From positions 1 through 50,374 of the forward strand of contig NZ_MCBX01000020.1 in NCBI RefSeq assembly GCF_001723685.1: DNA of 50,374 bases, in the 5' to 3' direction. This DNA is from Candidatus Marithrix sp. Canyon 246. GTDB taxonomy: Bacteria > Pseudomonadota > Gammaproteobacteria > Beggiatoales > Beggiatoaceae. This document shows positions 34,331-43,320 of this stretch, piece by piece (position 1 is the first letter of the stretch; each line of letters begins with the position of its first letter). The notes under the pieces are model-generated. The model worked only from the letters and a program-made list of their open reading frames with translations, had not been told where the DNA came from and made no database searches. The position numbers and the translations under genes are program-made.

Positions 34331-35414
34331 CTAACCTGAATTGTACGGGCTGATTGACTAAAGTTTCGATTTTTTCGTTATTTAAACTATCTAATAACAT
34401 TGAAGCTACAGCATAGCCAAGATTACAAGGAACAGCATTACCGATTTGTTTAAATATTGATGATTGTGAACCCATGAATTGATAATCAATAGGAAAAGAT
34501 TGAATAACTATTGCTTCTTGTACAGTAAGTCTTCTTAGTCTTTTTGGAGCTACCTGATAAGGCAAGGGTTCTCCACCATCCATAATGCTTTTATGATAAC
34601 TTTCAATCCAATTATCTTTCCCATTGTATAAAACTTCTTCATCAATAATAGGGGTTTTATTGCCTCCCATTGTTGCAGGTAAAGTCGCACAAAAACCATC
34701 AATTTTCACAGGTCTACCTAAACCATTAAATAGCATTCCTGCATATGGGGATTTTCTCATTATAGGGTTTGGTGTAATTGTTATTTTTGCTTTTGCTGTG
34801 TTTTTATTATTACCTGTACCAGCCTTATCTAACACACTTAATGCCTCCCTAACTGTTTGTGATTTGACTTTATAAGGCTCAATCATTTTCATTAGATCGG
34901 GTACAATTTTTGAATTGTCTTTAAAGCCAATAAAAAAAACTCGTTCCCTAGCTTGTGGTACATTAAATTCAGATGAGTTTAAGATAATAAAATTTACTAT
35001 GTAGCCAGCATTTCTAAATGTTTCAAGTAATTCATTCCTAAGAGGTTCCCATTTTTTTAACTTTCCTAGAGCCTTTACATTTTCCATTACAAATGCTTTT
35101 GGATTAATTTCTTTTACTATTTCAGCAAATGTCCAAATATGCTTACTTCTTGGATCGTTAGAATCCATTTTTCCTGCAACAGAAAATCCTTGACAAGGTG
35201 GGCCACCAAATATCAAATCAATATCATCAGCCACTTGATATAAGTTTGGCTTTAAATGATCTATATCTCCACAGCGGATATGATTACCAATATTTGCTTT
35301 GTATGTTTCGCAAGCGTCCTTATCAAAGTCATTCGCCCATATAATATCGGCACCTGCTTTTTGAAATCCTACATCAAGACCTCCTGCACCAGAAAATAAG
35401 GATATTGCTTTCAT
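34323..35414 (-). CDS. dcm: DNA (cytosine-5-)-methyltransferase
   Basis: A 363-residue methyltransferase. Motif I is SLFSGAGGLDVGFQKAG (5-21), motif IV is GGPPCQGFS with catalytic Cys at 74, motif VI is FVMENVKAL, motif VIII is QARERVFFIGF, followed by the target-recognition region (about 190-300), motif IX RRLTVQEAIVIQSFP and motif X QIGNAVPCNLG. All ten-motif landmarks are in order, so it should be active. It protects host DNA against the endonuclease encoded just downstream (8-bp overlap). The upstream 425 bp (35415-35839) hold its promoter and, from 35630, the duplicated leader of rph. Confidence 0.95.
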   Translation of the reverse strand: MKAISLFSGAGGLDVGFQKAGADIIWANDFDKDACETYKANIGNHIRCGDIDHLKPNLYQVADDIDLIFGGPPCQGFSVAGKMDSNDPRSKHIWTFAEIVKEINPKAFVMENVKALGKLKKWEPLRNELLETFRNAGYIVNFIILNSSEFNVPQARERVFFIGFKDNSKIVPDLMKMIEPYKVKSQTVREALSVLDKAGTGNNKNTAKAKITITPNPIMRKSPYAGMLFNGLGRPVKIDGFCATLPATMGGNKTPIIDEEVLYNGKDNWIESYHKSIMDGGEPLPYQVAPKRLRRLTVQEAIVIQSFPIDYQFMGSQSSIFKQIGNAVPCNLGYAVASMLLDSLNNEKIETLVNQPVQFRLVG

Positions 35415-35629
35415 ACTTCCTCCGTTCTTCTATTTTGAATGCGATATTTTATCATATGGCAGTAACTTTGTATTGATGGCTAACGTTATAGCATTTATAC
35501 CCCATAATAATATTAAATATACCCAATATTTAGATAATTCCATTAAGAACTAAGGGGTAAGCAAGAAAGAGGAACATTGCACGGACTCCTTATCTATAAG
35601 GGGATTACTTTCTATTTTTCCTTTTTGGA
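35415..35629. other. Intergenic stretch before the right rph duplicate
   Basis: This lies between the divergent methyltransferase and the duplicated segment. It must contain the promoter of the restriction-modification pair on the minus strand. I see no coding sequence, hairpin or repeat that I can support. Confidence 0.4.
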
Positions 35630-35839
35630 CAAGATAGGCAAAGGCGGATATGGTAAAAACAAGCTTTAATATCCGTATCCAAAATCCATTTTGGCTAATT
35701 ATTTTTTTTGATGCTACCATATAATAAAATACTTTTCAAGATTTTTTAACCTAAAATAAGGGGCAAAATATTTGAAAAACCTCTAATACACCTCATTAAG
35801 CAAAGTGCTTATCATCAAATTTAAACACAAGGATATTTC

Positions 35840-36553
35840 ATGCGCCCAAGCGGTAGAGAAGCTAATCAACTGAGACAAGTTAAATTTACTCGTAATTATA
35901 CTAAACATGCTGAAGGTTCCGTATTAGCGGAATTTGGAGATACTAAGGTGATTTGTACCGCTAGTATTGAGGAGCGTGTGCCTAGATTTCTGAAAGATAA
36001 AAAAAGTGGTTGGCTTACTGCTGAATATGGTATGTTACCTCGTTCTACCAATTCTCGTATGGCACGTGAAGCTTATCGTGGTAAACAAGGTGGGCGTACT
36101 TTGGAAATTCAACGCTTAATTGGGCGTTCTCTACGAGCGGTTGTAGATTTAAAAGCTTTAGGCGAACGTACTATTACTATAGATTGTGATGTAATTCAAG
36201 CTGATGGTGGTACACGCACTACTGCAATTACCGGTGCTTATATAGCATTAGTTGACGCTGTAGATTTTTTAATAAACAAGCAAAAAATTACAACCAATCC
36301 TATTAAAGGGGCTATAGCCGCTGTATCTGTAGGTATTTATAAAGGTGTACCAATTTTAGATTTAGATTATCAAGAAGATTCTGATGCTGAAACAGATATG
36401 AATCTTGTAATGAATGATAAATTAGCCTATGTTGAGATTCAAGGTACGGCTGAAGCTGATCCTTTTACTGAAACTGAATTGCAAGCAATGCTAAGTCTAG
36501 GAAAAGATGGAATAATTCAATTACTTGAAAAACAACAAACAATATTAAAATGA
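35840..36553 (+). CDS. rph: Ribonuclease PH
   Basis: A 237-residue 3'-to-5' phosphorolytic exoribonuclease that trims tRNA 3' ends. MRPSGR start motif, [24 protein letters not shown]-type strand, [28 protein letters not shown] (phosphate-binding/oligomer segment), [23 protein letters not shown] and a C-terminal helix ending in LLEKQQ are all present and full length. An AAGGA ribosome site precedes the ATG. It is the intact partner of the broken copy at 29377. It is followed by a palindrome and the DUF4340 gene. Confidence 0.97.
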   Translation: MRPSGREANQLRQVKFTRNYTKHAEGSVLAEFGDTKVICTASIEERVPRFLKDKKSGWLTAEYGMLPRSTNSRMAREAYRGKQGGRTLEIQRLIGRSLRAVVDLKALGERTITIDCDVIQADGGTRTTAITGAYIALVDAVDFLINKQKITTNPIKGAIAAVSVGIYKGVPILDLDYQEDSDAETDMNLVMNDKLAYVEIQGTAEADPFTETELQAMLSLGKDGIIQLLEKQQTILK

Positions 36554-36570
36554 ACACTACAAATATTTTT

Positions 36571-36665
36571 GTAGGGTGGGTAGAGCGACAGCGAAACCCA
36601 CCATTGGCTATATTGGTGGGTTTAGCTTCGCTGACTTCGTATCGCTATCGCTCTACCCACCCTAC
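36571..36665. repeat. 95-bp GTAGGGTGGG palindrome between rph and the DUF4340 gene
   Basis: The arms GTAGGGTGGGTAGAGCGA...GAAACCCACC and their complement (to CCACCCTAC) surround a short loop. The paralogous place in the left duplicate (about 29881-29892) has no insert: TTTTTGTAG runs straight into AAAATACA. So the element entered (or left) after the duplication. It is related to the in-frame palindrome at 19102-19210 and shares the core GATACGAAGTCA (reverse strand here) with 11551-11611. Confidence 0.88.
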
Positions 36666-36716
36666 GAGAAAATACATAATATTTAAGATTAGGTAAAACA
36701 CAAAGCAATATAAAAA

Positions 36717-37676
36717 ATGAACACAAAAAATCTCACAGTATTAGCAATATTTACAATTATTATAGTCATTGCTGCGGTAGTTTTAACGCAGCCAAATGAT
36801 ATTAGCCATGAACAGAAAAAGTTCTTTCCTAATTTAGCCAGTGTCATTAATGAAGTTACTGAAATCAACATTCAAACTAAGGATAATACTATTACTTTAG
36901 TACGTAATGATAAGCAGTGGTTTGCCAAAGATAAGCATAATTATCCAGTTGATATGGCTAAAGTTAATAAGCTATTATTAGGTGCGATGAATTTGCGCAC
37001 TATCGAAGCAAAAACCAGTAAATTGAAATTTTATTCCAAAATTGGAGTTGAAAATGTCACTGAGGAAAATGCTGAATCTGCTTTATTGACTTTCAAAAAT
37101 GCAAAAGCTGAAAAAATTATTAGTCTCATAGTTGGAAAAAATAAGCCTGCAAAAGTTGATTCCAACTTAAAAGAAATTTATGTACGTTTGCCAACAGATA
37201 AACAAAGTTGGTTAGTTGTAGGGCAGTTGCCAATTGAAAAAAATGTTACCTTTTGGTTAAATCAAGAAATTATCAATATTCAAGATGACAAAATTCGTAA
37301 AGTCACAATTAAGCATCCTGATGGTGATGGTTTTAGTTTTGCTAAGGCAAAGCCTGATGATGAAGACTATCAATTAGAAAATTTAGCTGAAGATGAAAAG
37401 GTCAAATTGCCATATATGCTTAGAAGTATTGCCACTACTTTAAGTAATTTAGAGTTTGATGATGTTTTTGTAGCAACTGAAATTGAATTTTCTGATACTA
37501 CTACTGCGGTATTTACTACTTTTGATGATAAAGAAATCACAATGACAATCATGAAACAGGATGGTAAATACTATGCAAAATTAAATACTGTTAAAAATTG
37601 GGTGTATGAATTAAGTAAATATAAAGTTGATTACTTAATGAAAAAACGTCAAGACTTAATTAGTCTTAATCCATAA
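36717..37676 (+). CDS. DUF4340 domain-containing membrane-anchored protein
   Basis: A 319-residue protein with an N-terminal anchor (LTVLAIFTIIIVIAAVVLTQ, about 5-24), then a large extracytoplasmic DUF4340 region. It has repeated features such as EITEINIQTKDNTITLVRND-like strands, WFAKDKHNYPVDMAKVNKLL, and a later VTFWLNQEIINIQDDKIRKVT unit. The DUF4340 family has no firm biochemical role; some members accompany ABC-type gliding or secretion genes. Here it sits between rph and yajC. The intact frame confirms that the left copy is mutated. The ATG is shared exactly by both copies. Confidence 0.85.
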   Translation: MNTKNLTVLAIFTIIIVIAAVVLTQPNDISHEQKKFFPNLASVINEVTEINIQTKDNTITLVRNDKQWFAKDKHNYPVDMAKVNKLLLGAMNLRTIEAKTSKLKFYSKIGVENVTEENAESALLTFKNAKAEKIISLIVGKNKPAKVDSNLKEIYVRLPTDKQSWLVVGQLPIEKNVTFWLNQEIINIQDDKIRKVTIKHPDGDGFSFAKAKPDDEDYQLENLAEDEKVKLPYMLRSIATTLSNLEFDDVFVATEIEFSDTTTAVFTTFDDKEITMTIMKQDGKYYAKLNTVKNWVYELSKYKVDYLMKKRQDLISLNP

Positions 37677-37720
37677 TTTATGGCATACTAGTTTTTTTAA
37701 CTTTCAATAAAGGAAATAAG

Positions 37721-38044
37721 ATGGATTTTTTTATTCAAAATGCTTTAGCGGCAGATGCCCCAGCCGCAGATGGGGGTTTATTTAACCTTATTATGTTAGT
37801 CGTGTTATTTGTGGTGTTTTATTTTTTATTAATACGCCCTCAAACAAAACGCGCTAAAGAGCATAAACAAATGGTTGAGACTTTACAAAAAGGTGATGAA
37901 ATCGTTACCAATGGTGGTTTATTAGGCAAAATTACTGAGCTTGGTGAAAATTTTATTGCCATTGATCTTGGTAATTCTCAAGTCAAAATACAGCGTCAAG
38001 CCATTGCCGCAGTTATGCCTAAAGGAACAATGAAAACTTTATGA
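37721..38044 (+). CDS. yajC: Sec translocon accessory protein YajC
   Basis: A 107-residue inner-membrane protein with one transmembrane helix (LIMLVVLFVVFYFLLIRPQTK, about 23-44) and a cytoplasmic SH3-like tail (VETLQKGDEIVTNGGLLGKI). It is part of the SecDF-YajC complex that helps SecYEG. AAAGGA precedes the ATG. The stop overlaps the secD start (ATGA), which couples their translation. A scrap of a second yajC remains at about 30818-30857. Confidence 0.97.
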   Translation: MDFFIQNALAADAPAADGGLFNLIMLVVLFVVFYFLLIRPQTKRAKEHKQMVETLQKGDEIVTNGGLLGKITELGENFIAIDLGNSQVKIQRQAIAAVMPKGTMKTL

Positions 38045-39864
38045 ATCAATACCCTACTTGGAAATATTTACTGATTGCGAGTGTAATCTTTATTTGTGCG
38101 CTGTATGCCCTTCCAAATTTATTTGGGGAAGATCCTTCTGTGCAAATATCTCCTGCTTATGCACGAGATATGAAAATTAATGAGCAAGTGCAAGATCGAG
38201 TTGAAGCTAAACTCAAGGAAGTTGATATTAGTTATACTAGTATCGATAGGAATCCACGTCAATTATTAGTACGCTTTAAAGATACCGATACACAATTAAA
38301 AGCTTATACTATTTTAAAAAAGGCTTTGTCTGAATATGTGGTAGCACAAAATTTAGCACCAGCTACACCTGACTGGTTACGCAGCTTAGGTGGGCAACCT
38401 ATGTATTTAGGTTTAGATTTACGTGGTGGCGTGCATTTCTTAATGCAAGTCGATATGGAAACTGCTATTCGTCAGGATGAAGAAACTTATATTGCTGAAT
38501 TACGTAGTCGCTTTCGTGAAAAGAAATTGCGTTATAAAGGTATTCATCGTGTAGTTGATGGCAACGGTGGCATTATGGTTACTTTCAGTGATCTTGAAGT
38601 GGCTGCTGAAGCTAAAAAATTCATTGAAAAACAATATAATGATTTAAATGTTCAGGCTGATGAATATAGTTTATATTTAAGCTTTACAGAAAAGGCATTA
38701 AAAGACAATAAAGAAAAAGCCATAGAACAAAATATTACCACTCTGCGTAATCGTGTTAATGAATTAGGTGTTTCTGAACCTATAATTCAACGTCAAGGCG
38801 AAGATCGTATTGTAGTTCAATTACCCGGTGTGCAAGATACAGCGCGAGCTAAAGAAATTTTAGGTGCTACTGCTACTTTAGAATTTCGTATGTTAGCCAA
38901 CGATGATGATGAATTTGGCTCACGTTTATATAAGCGTCGTAATGGTGAACCCGTTAAACTAAAACGTCGTTTAATTGTAACTGGTGATCAAATCAATGAT
39001 GCCGCTGCTACTATTGATCAACGTTCTGGAAGCCCTGCCGCTGTTGTTAGATTAAACAGCGAAGGTGGTAAAAGAATGTTGCAGACTACTCGGAAGAATG
39101 TTGGTAAACCGATGGCAGTTGTTTTTATTGAATATCAAGTTGAAACTAAATATGTAGATGGTAAAAAAATAGTTAATCGTAGTAAAACTGAAGAAGTTAT
39201 CAATGTTGCCACTATACAAGAAGAATTTGGTAATAATTTTCAAATCACTGGTTTAACTTCTCGTGAAGCTAACAATCTGGCTTTATTATTACGCGCTGGT
39301 GCATTAAAAGCTCCAATGGAAATCATTGAAGAACGCACAATTGGACCAAGTTTAGGTAAAGAAAATATTGATATGGGCTTATTGTCTATCGTCTTAGGTT
39401 TTCTTTCAGTGATGTTATTTATGTGGATGCGCTATAAAAACTTTGGTATGGTTGCTAATTTAGCATTATTATCTAATGTCATTATTTTAATAGCTTTATT
39501 ATCCTTGTTACAAGCTACATTAACCTTGCCCGGTATGGCTGGTATTGTACTGACATTAGGTATGGCTGTTGATGCTAACGTCTTGATATTTGAAAAGATA
39601 CGTGAAGAAATAGCTAACGGCAATAGTCCACAATCAAGTATTCATATTGGTTATGAAAAAGCTTTCCACACCATTTTTGATGCTAATATCACAACTTTAA
39701 TTGCAGCGGTGATGTTATTTAGTTTTGGAACTGGACCAATTAAAGGTTTTGCTATCACTTTATCATTAGGTATTGTCACTTCTATGTTTACAGCTATAAT
39801 GTTGACTCGTGGTGTGATTAATTATTTTTATGGTGGTCGTAATTTAACTAAACTTCCTGTCTAA
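38041..39864 (+). CDS. secD: Protein translocase subunit SecD
   Basis: A 607-residue inner-membrane protein of the RND superfamily that uses the proton gradient to pull proteins from SecYEG. One N-terminal transmembrane helix (about 9-27), a large periplasmic P1 domain with LGLDLRGGVHFLMQVD (near 128-143) and EQNITTLRNRVNELGVSEPIIQRQG-type head, then five C-terminal transmembrane helices with TLGMAVDANVLIFEKIREE (near 500-520). Length is normal. It is followed 23 bp later by secF. Confidence 0.97.
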   Translation: MNQYPTWKYLLIASVIFICALYALPNLFGEDPSVQISPAYARDMKINEQVQDRVEAKLKEVDISYTSIDRNPRQLLVRFKDTDTQLKAYTILKKALSEYVVAQNLAPATPDWLRSLGGQPMYLGLDLRGGVHFLMQVDMETAIRQDEETYIAELRSRFREKKLRYKGIHRVVDGNGGIMVTFSDLEVAAEAKKFIEKQYNDLNVQADEYSLYLSFTEKALKDNKEKAIEQNITTLRNRVNELGVSEPIIQRQGEDRIVVQLPGVQDTARAKEILGATATLEFRMLANDDDEFGSRLYKRRNGEPVKLKRRLIVTGDQINDAAATIDQRSGSPAAVVRLNSEGGKRMLQTTRKNVGKPMAVVFIEYQVETKYVDGKKIVNRSKTEEVINVATIQEEFGNNFQITGLTSREANNLALLLRAGALKAPMEIIEERTIGPSLGKENIDMGLLSIVLGFLSVMLFMWMRYKNFGMVANLALLSNVIILIALLSLLQATLTLPGMAGIVLTLGMAVDANVLIFEKIREEIANGNSPQSSIHIGYEKAFHTIFDANITTLIAAVMLFSFGTGPIKGFAITLSLGIVTSMFTAIMLTRGVINYFYGGRNLTKLPV

Positions 39865-39887
39865 ATATAAAAAGAGAATAACTATAA

Positions 39888-40823
39888 ATGTTTTTAAATC
39901 GTTTTGATTATAAGATTGATTTTATGGGAAAACGCAGTATTTCAATGGCGTTATCCGTATTATTAATGGCAGTTTCTATATATTCTATCTTTACACAAGG
40001 TTTAAACTTGGGTTTGGATTTTACTGGTGGTACTTTAGTTGAAGTTGGTTATAAAGAAGCTGCAAAACTTGAAAATATTAGGAAAGTTCTAAAAGAAAAT
40101 GGTTTTGCAGAAGCGACAGTACAAAATTTTGGCACTAGCCAAGACGTACTAATTCGTATTGGTAAACATGAAGAATCAAAAGATGATCCTTTAAGTAGTC
40201 AAATTTTGCGTATTTTACAAGCTGAAAATAAGGATGTAGATATGCGCAGAGTAGAATATGTTGGTCCACAAATTGGTAAGGAATTAGTAGAAAAAGGTGG
40301 GTTGGCGATTCTATATACTTTATTGGCTATCTTGATTTATGTTGCATTTCGATTTGAATATCGTTTTGCTTTAGGTGCCATCGCTGCTTTAATTCATGAT
40401 ACTGTAATAACAGTAGGCTTATTTTCGGTGTTGCAATTAGAATTTGACTTAACTGTATTAGCGGCTATTCTTGCCGTGATTGGTTATTCACTGAATGATA
40501 CTATTGTGGTATTTGATAGAATACGAGAAAATTTTGTCAAATTACGTAAACAGGATTCAATTAAGGTGATGAATACTTCTATTAATCAAATGTTAGGGCG
40601 AACTGTGATGACATCAGTTACTACTGCATTGGTATTAATAGTATTATTCTTTGTGGGTGGACAATTAATTCATGGATTTTCAATTGCTTTACTCTTTGGT
40701 GTAATTATTGGTACTTACTCTTCAATTTATATAGCTAGTGCTAGTGCTTTAGCTTTGGGAATTAGTAAAGCTGATTTAATGCCAGTGCAAAAAGAAGGTG
40801 CTGAACAACAAGAACAGTTGTAG
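39888..40823 (+). CDS. secF: Protein translocase subunit SecF
   Basis: A 311-residue partner of SecD with six transmembrane helices. GLNLGLDFTGGTLVEV near 40-55 and VIGYSLNDTIVVFDRIREN near 195-213 are the SecF signatures. The Asp and Arg of the second motif take part in proton flow in the family. AGAGA lies upstream of the ATG. The operon rph-DUF4340-yajC-secD-secF ends at the palindrome 40836-40868. Confidence 0.97.
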   Translation: MFLNRFDYKIDFMGKRSISMALSVLLMAVSIYSIFTQGLNLGLDFTGGTLVEVGYKEAAKLENIRKVLKENGFAEATVQNFGTSQDVLIRIGKHEESKDDPLSSQILRILQAENKDVDMRRVEYVGPQIGKELVEKGGLAILYTLLAILIYVAFRFEYRFALGAIAALIHDTVITVGLFSVLQLEFDLTVLAAILAVIGYSLNDTIVVFDRIRENFVKLRKQDSIKVMNTSINQMLGRTVMTSVTTALVLIVLFFVGGQLIHGFSIALLFGVIIGTYSSIYIASASALALGISKADLMPVQKEGAEQQEQL

Positions 40824-40835
40824 ATATGTATGTAT

Positions 40836-40868
40836 AAACCTGACAGGTTTTTAAAACCTGTCAGGTTT
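40836..40868. terminator. CCTGACAGG hairpin after secF
   Basis: Two inverted AAACCTGACAGGTTT units followed by a T run: the form of an intrinsic terminator at the end of the sec operon, and a member of the dispersed family (nearly identical to 2622-2653). Confidence 0.75.
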
Positions 40869-40884
40869 TTTTTAAGAGAAAATT

Positions 40885-41988
40885 ATGGAAAATTTTAAAC
40901 TTGGTCATGCTAGTGCAAGCACTTGGCAAGATGCAGCAGAATCCTGCCTCATTCAATTAGGCGAATTAAGTAGCTCCGACAATCTAGGGTTTTTATATGT
41001 AACTGATTTAATTGCTGGGGAACTTCCTGAAATTCTTGATTTTTTTAAAGCTAATACTCCTGTTACAAGTTGGGTTGGTACTGTTGGAATTGGAATTTGT
41101 GGTTCAGGAAAACAATATTTTAATACTCCTGCTATAGCAGTAATGTTAGGAAATTTTCCAGAAAATTCTTTTTATGTTTTTCAAGAAAATGAAAATCTCA
41201 ATCAATTTGCAGCTAAGAATCGAGTTTTATTTACTGTAGCTCATGGTGATCCACGTTCTAAAGAAATTGATAAAGACATTACTAATACTAGTGAAAGTTT
41301 AAGTGAAGGTTTTTTAGTTGGAGGGCTTACTAGTTCACGTCATGAGATATTACAAATAGCTGATGAAATCCGTGAAGGCGGCGGCGTATCTGGTGTCATT
41401 TTTTCTAATGAAATTGAAGTTTCCACTCGTTTAACTCAAAGTTGTTCAGCTATTGGTCCCTATCATAGAATTAGTCAATGTGACAATAATATTATTATTG
41501 GTCTGGATGATAAGTCAGCATTGGATGTATTTAAGCAAGATGTTGGACCAGAATTTACTGAGGATTTAAATAAGGTAGCAGGCAATATTTTTGCTGCTAT
41601 ACCTATTCAGGGTTCAGATACTGACAATTATGTTATTAGAAATATCATTGGTATTGATCCAGAACATCATTTATTAGCGATTGGCAGCAAGCTGAATCTT
41701 GGTATGTCAATTGGATTTACTCGCCGCGATGCTAATGATGCTTATAAGTATATGCTTCAAATGCTTAATCAGATTAAAGCTAGTTTAAACGGCAGAAAAA
41801 TTAAAGGTGGTTTATATTACTCATGTATGGGGCGTGGTGAAAATTTATTTGGTAATGATTCTAAGGAATTAAAAGTTATCGAACAATTTTTAGGTGACTT
41901 CCCATTAGTTGGTTTTTTTGCCAATGGAGAAATTTTCTATCAACGTTTACATGCTTATAGTGGCATATTAACCCTATTTCTTGAATAA
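40885..41988 (+). CDS. FIST-domain sensory protein
   Basis: A 367-residue soluble protein with FIST_N (about 25-215) and FIST_C (about 220-355) domains. Landmarks are LGFLYVTDLIAGELPEIL, SWVGTVGIGICGSGKQYFN, FLVGGLTSSRH, IPIQGSDTDNYVIRNIIGID and YYSCMGRGENLFG. FIST domains are thought to bind small ligands such as amino acids and to feed signals to kinases or cyclases; here no output domain is attached. The start follows the 40836-40868 hairpin closely (AGAGAAAATT before ATG). The 3' end overlaps the convergent small membrane gene by 15 bp. A decayed second copy is at 48993-49438. Confidence 0.9.
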   Translation: MENFKLGHASASTWQDAAESCLIQLGELSSSDNLGFLYVTDLIAGELPEILDFFKANTPVTSWVGTVGIGICGSGKQYFNTPAIAVMLGNFPENSFYVFQENENLNQFAAKNRVLFTVAHGDPRSKEIDKDITNTSESLSEGFLVGGLTSSRHEILQIADEIREGGGVSGVIFSNEIEVSTRLTQSCSAIGPYHRISQCDNNIIIGLDDKSALDVFKQDVGPEFTEDLNKVAGNIFAAIPIQGSDTDNYVIRNIIGIDPEHHLLAIGSKLNLGMSIGFTRRDANDAYKYMLQMLNQIKASLNGRKIKGGLYYSCMGRGENLFGNDSKELKVIEQFLGDFPLVGFFANGEIFYQRLHAYSGILTLFLE

Positions 41989-42162
41989 TTCAAAAAATCC
42001 CTCTTTACGTAAATACCATAATATACCGCCTAATAAACCTCCATATATAATAATTTGAATTAGGTACCAAAACAAATTAATGATACTTGTAGAAACTACA
42101 TAGGCTAAATAAAGTCCAATTATAGCTAGTGTTGCATATATAATATATTGTTGTGGTGTCAT
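41974..42162 (-). CDS. Small two-helix membrane protein
   Basis: A 62-residue protein with two hydrophobic helices (YIIYATLAIIGLYLAYVV and FWYLIQIIIYGGLLGGILWYL) and a short charged tail. The predicted protein is preserved without change in the duplicate at 49424-49612, although the neighbouring genes there are broken. The function is unknown; it is divergent from bioC and overlaps the FIST gene 3' end by 15 bp. Confidence 0.65.
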   Translation of the reverse strand: MTPQQYIIYATLAIIGLYLAYVVSTSIINLFWYLIQIIIYGGLLGGILWYLRKEGFFELFKK

Positions 42163-42198
42163 AATTTTTTACCATTCATTTAATCAGCTTACAATTAT

Positions 42199-43020
42199 AT
42201 GATAGAAAAACAGAAAGTGGCAGAATCATTTGATCGCGCCGCCTTAACTTATGATCAATGGATCACTATACAAAAAAATATAGGAGATAATTTATTAGAA
42301 CGTGTTGAATGGTTAGGCATTGAACCTGAACATATTTTAGAAGTTGGAACTGGAACTGGTAGATTAACCAGAGCCTTAACTGAACAGTATAAAGATGCTA
42401 ATGTGTATGCGATTGATATATCGAATCATATGCTAACACAAGCAGCTACACTTTCTAAAGAACAGTTTATTTGTGCAGATGCTGCACAATTACCAATTGC
42501 TGATAATAGTATAGATATATTAGTATCAAATTTAATGTTGCAATGGTGTCAAGATATAAATAGTGTGATTCAGGAATTTGCACGAGTCTTAAAACCTGAT
42601 GGAGCTTTATTTTTTTCTAGTTTTGGTCCAGATACTTTACAAGAATTACGTGCTAGTTGGGCTACAGTTGATGATGCTATTCATGTTAATAATTTTATTG
42701 ATATGCACCATTATGGTGATAGCTTATTACAAGCTGGATTGAAAAATCCCGTGATGGATATTGATAGAGTGCAATGGCAATATAAACAAGTAAAAGAATT
42801 GATGATGGAATTAAAGAATATTGGCGCACACAATATTAATTCTGAAAGATCACGCGGTTTAATGGGAAAACATAAATTTCAGGCAATGATAGCGGCTTAT
42901 GAAAAATACCGCTTAAAAGATGGATTATTGCCTGTAACTTATGAAGTTATATATGGACATGCTTTAGGAAAGCAGATTGTTACAGATACTAATGTAATTC
43001 ATTTTCATCCATCAAGATAA
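42199..43020 (+). CDS. bioC: Malonyl-[ACP] O-methyltransferase BioC
   Basis: A 273-residue SAM-dependent enzyme that methylates malonyl-ACP and so diverts fatty-acid synthesis to pimelate for biotin. FDRAALTYDQWITIQKNIGD near 11-30 is the BioC N-terminus. The SAM-binding motif ILEVGTGTGRLTRAL spans 46-60, ADAAQLPIAD and NLMLQWCQD follow, and LPVTYEVIYGHALGK near the C-terminus is BioC-specific. All are intact here. The decayed copy at 49649-50200 has lost the central 94 residues. bioD lies elsewhere in the window (6294-6899). Confidence 0.93.
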   Translation: MIEKQKVAESFDRAALTYDQWITIQKNIGDNLLERVEWLGIEPEHILEVGTGTGRLTRALTEQYKDANVYAIDISNHMLTQAATLSKEQFICADAAQLPIADNSIDILVSNLMLQWCQDINSVIQEFARVLKPDGALFFSSFGPDTLQELRASWATVDDAIHVNNFIDMHHYGDSLLQAGLKNPVMDIDRVQWQYKQVKELMMELKNIGAHNINSERSRGLMGKHKFQAMIAAYEKYRLKDGLLPVTYEVIYGHALGKQIVTDTNVIHFHPSR

Positions 43021-43074
43021 CTACAGAGATTGCATGTAAGCAGGGATTTTCTTAATTAGTTGTACTATATTTAT

Positions 43075-43089
43075 AAACCTGACAGGTTT
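43075..43089. repeat. CCTGACAGG dispersed palindrome, single unit
   Basis: AAACCTGACAGGTTT after bioC, directly before the alpha-2-macroglobulin remnant; same family as 2622-2653. The same unit (in inverse) occurs before the second such remnant at 48751-48765. Confidence 0.6.
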
Positions 43090-43320
43090 GGTTAGTTATC
43101 GCTTCACAATCAATTTTCCAGTTTCAGTCCAAACACATCCGGTTCATACATGCCATGAGTTGTTTTCTGTTTCTATCTTGGATCTGGTTCTAAGCCGCCG
43201 GGCACTGCGTCATCTACTACTACAAAGTATCTTGGGCTTGGAGTTGTTAGTTTTATCCATTTGCCAGCGCGTTCTACATGGTATTGTCTTTGTACTTCTA
43301 TACCAGCTCATAACTAGCAG
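43090..43320 (-). pseudogene. Alpha-2-macroglobulin 3' remnant (left)
   Basis: On the minus strand one frame reads VQRQYHVERAGKWIKLTTP followed by RYFVVVDDAVPGGLEP, the typical late region of bacterial alpha-2-macroglobulins (YfhM type, protease-trapping periplasmic proteins). It is joined to MYEPDVFG, the extreme C-terminus, after an internal deletion, and a frameshift follows. The gene body is absent. The stretch on to 43479 shows no further recognisable gene. Confidence 0.65.

Larger units (their letters stand above)
35630..37856 (+). repeat. Segmental duplication, right (intact) copy of rph-DUF4340-yajC
   Basis: Counterpart of 29136-30857. It keeps full rph and DUF4340 genes and runs on without break into yajC-secD-secF, so this is the ancestral order. 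The leader (35630-35750) has an inverted repeat GGATAT...ATATCC and CCAAAATCCATTTTGG, which may act as a terminator before rph. Confidence 0.85.
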
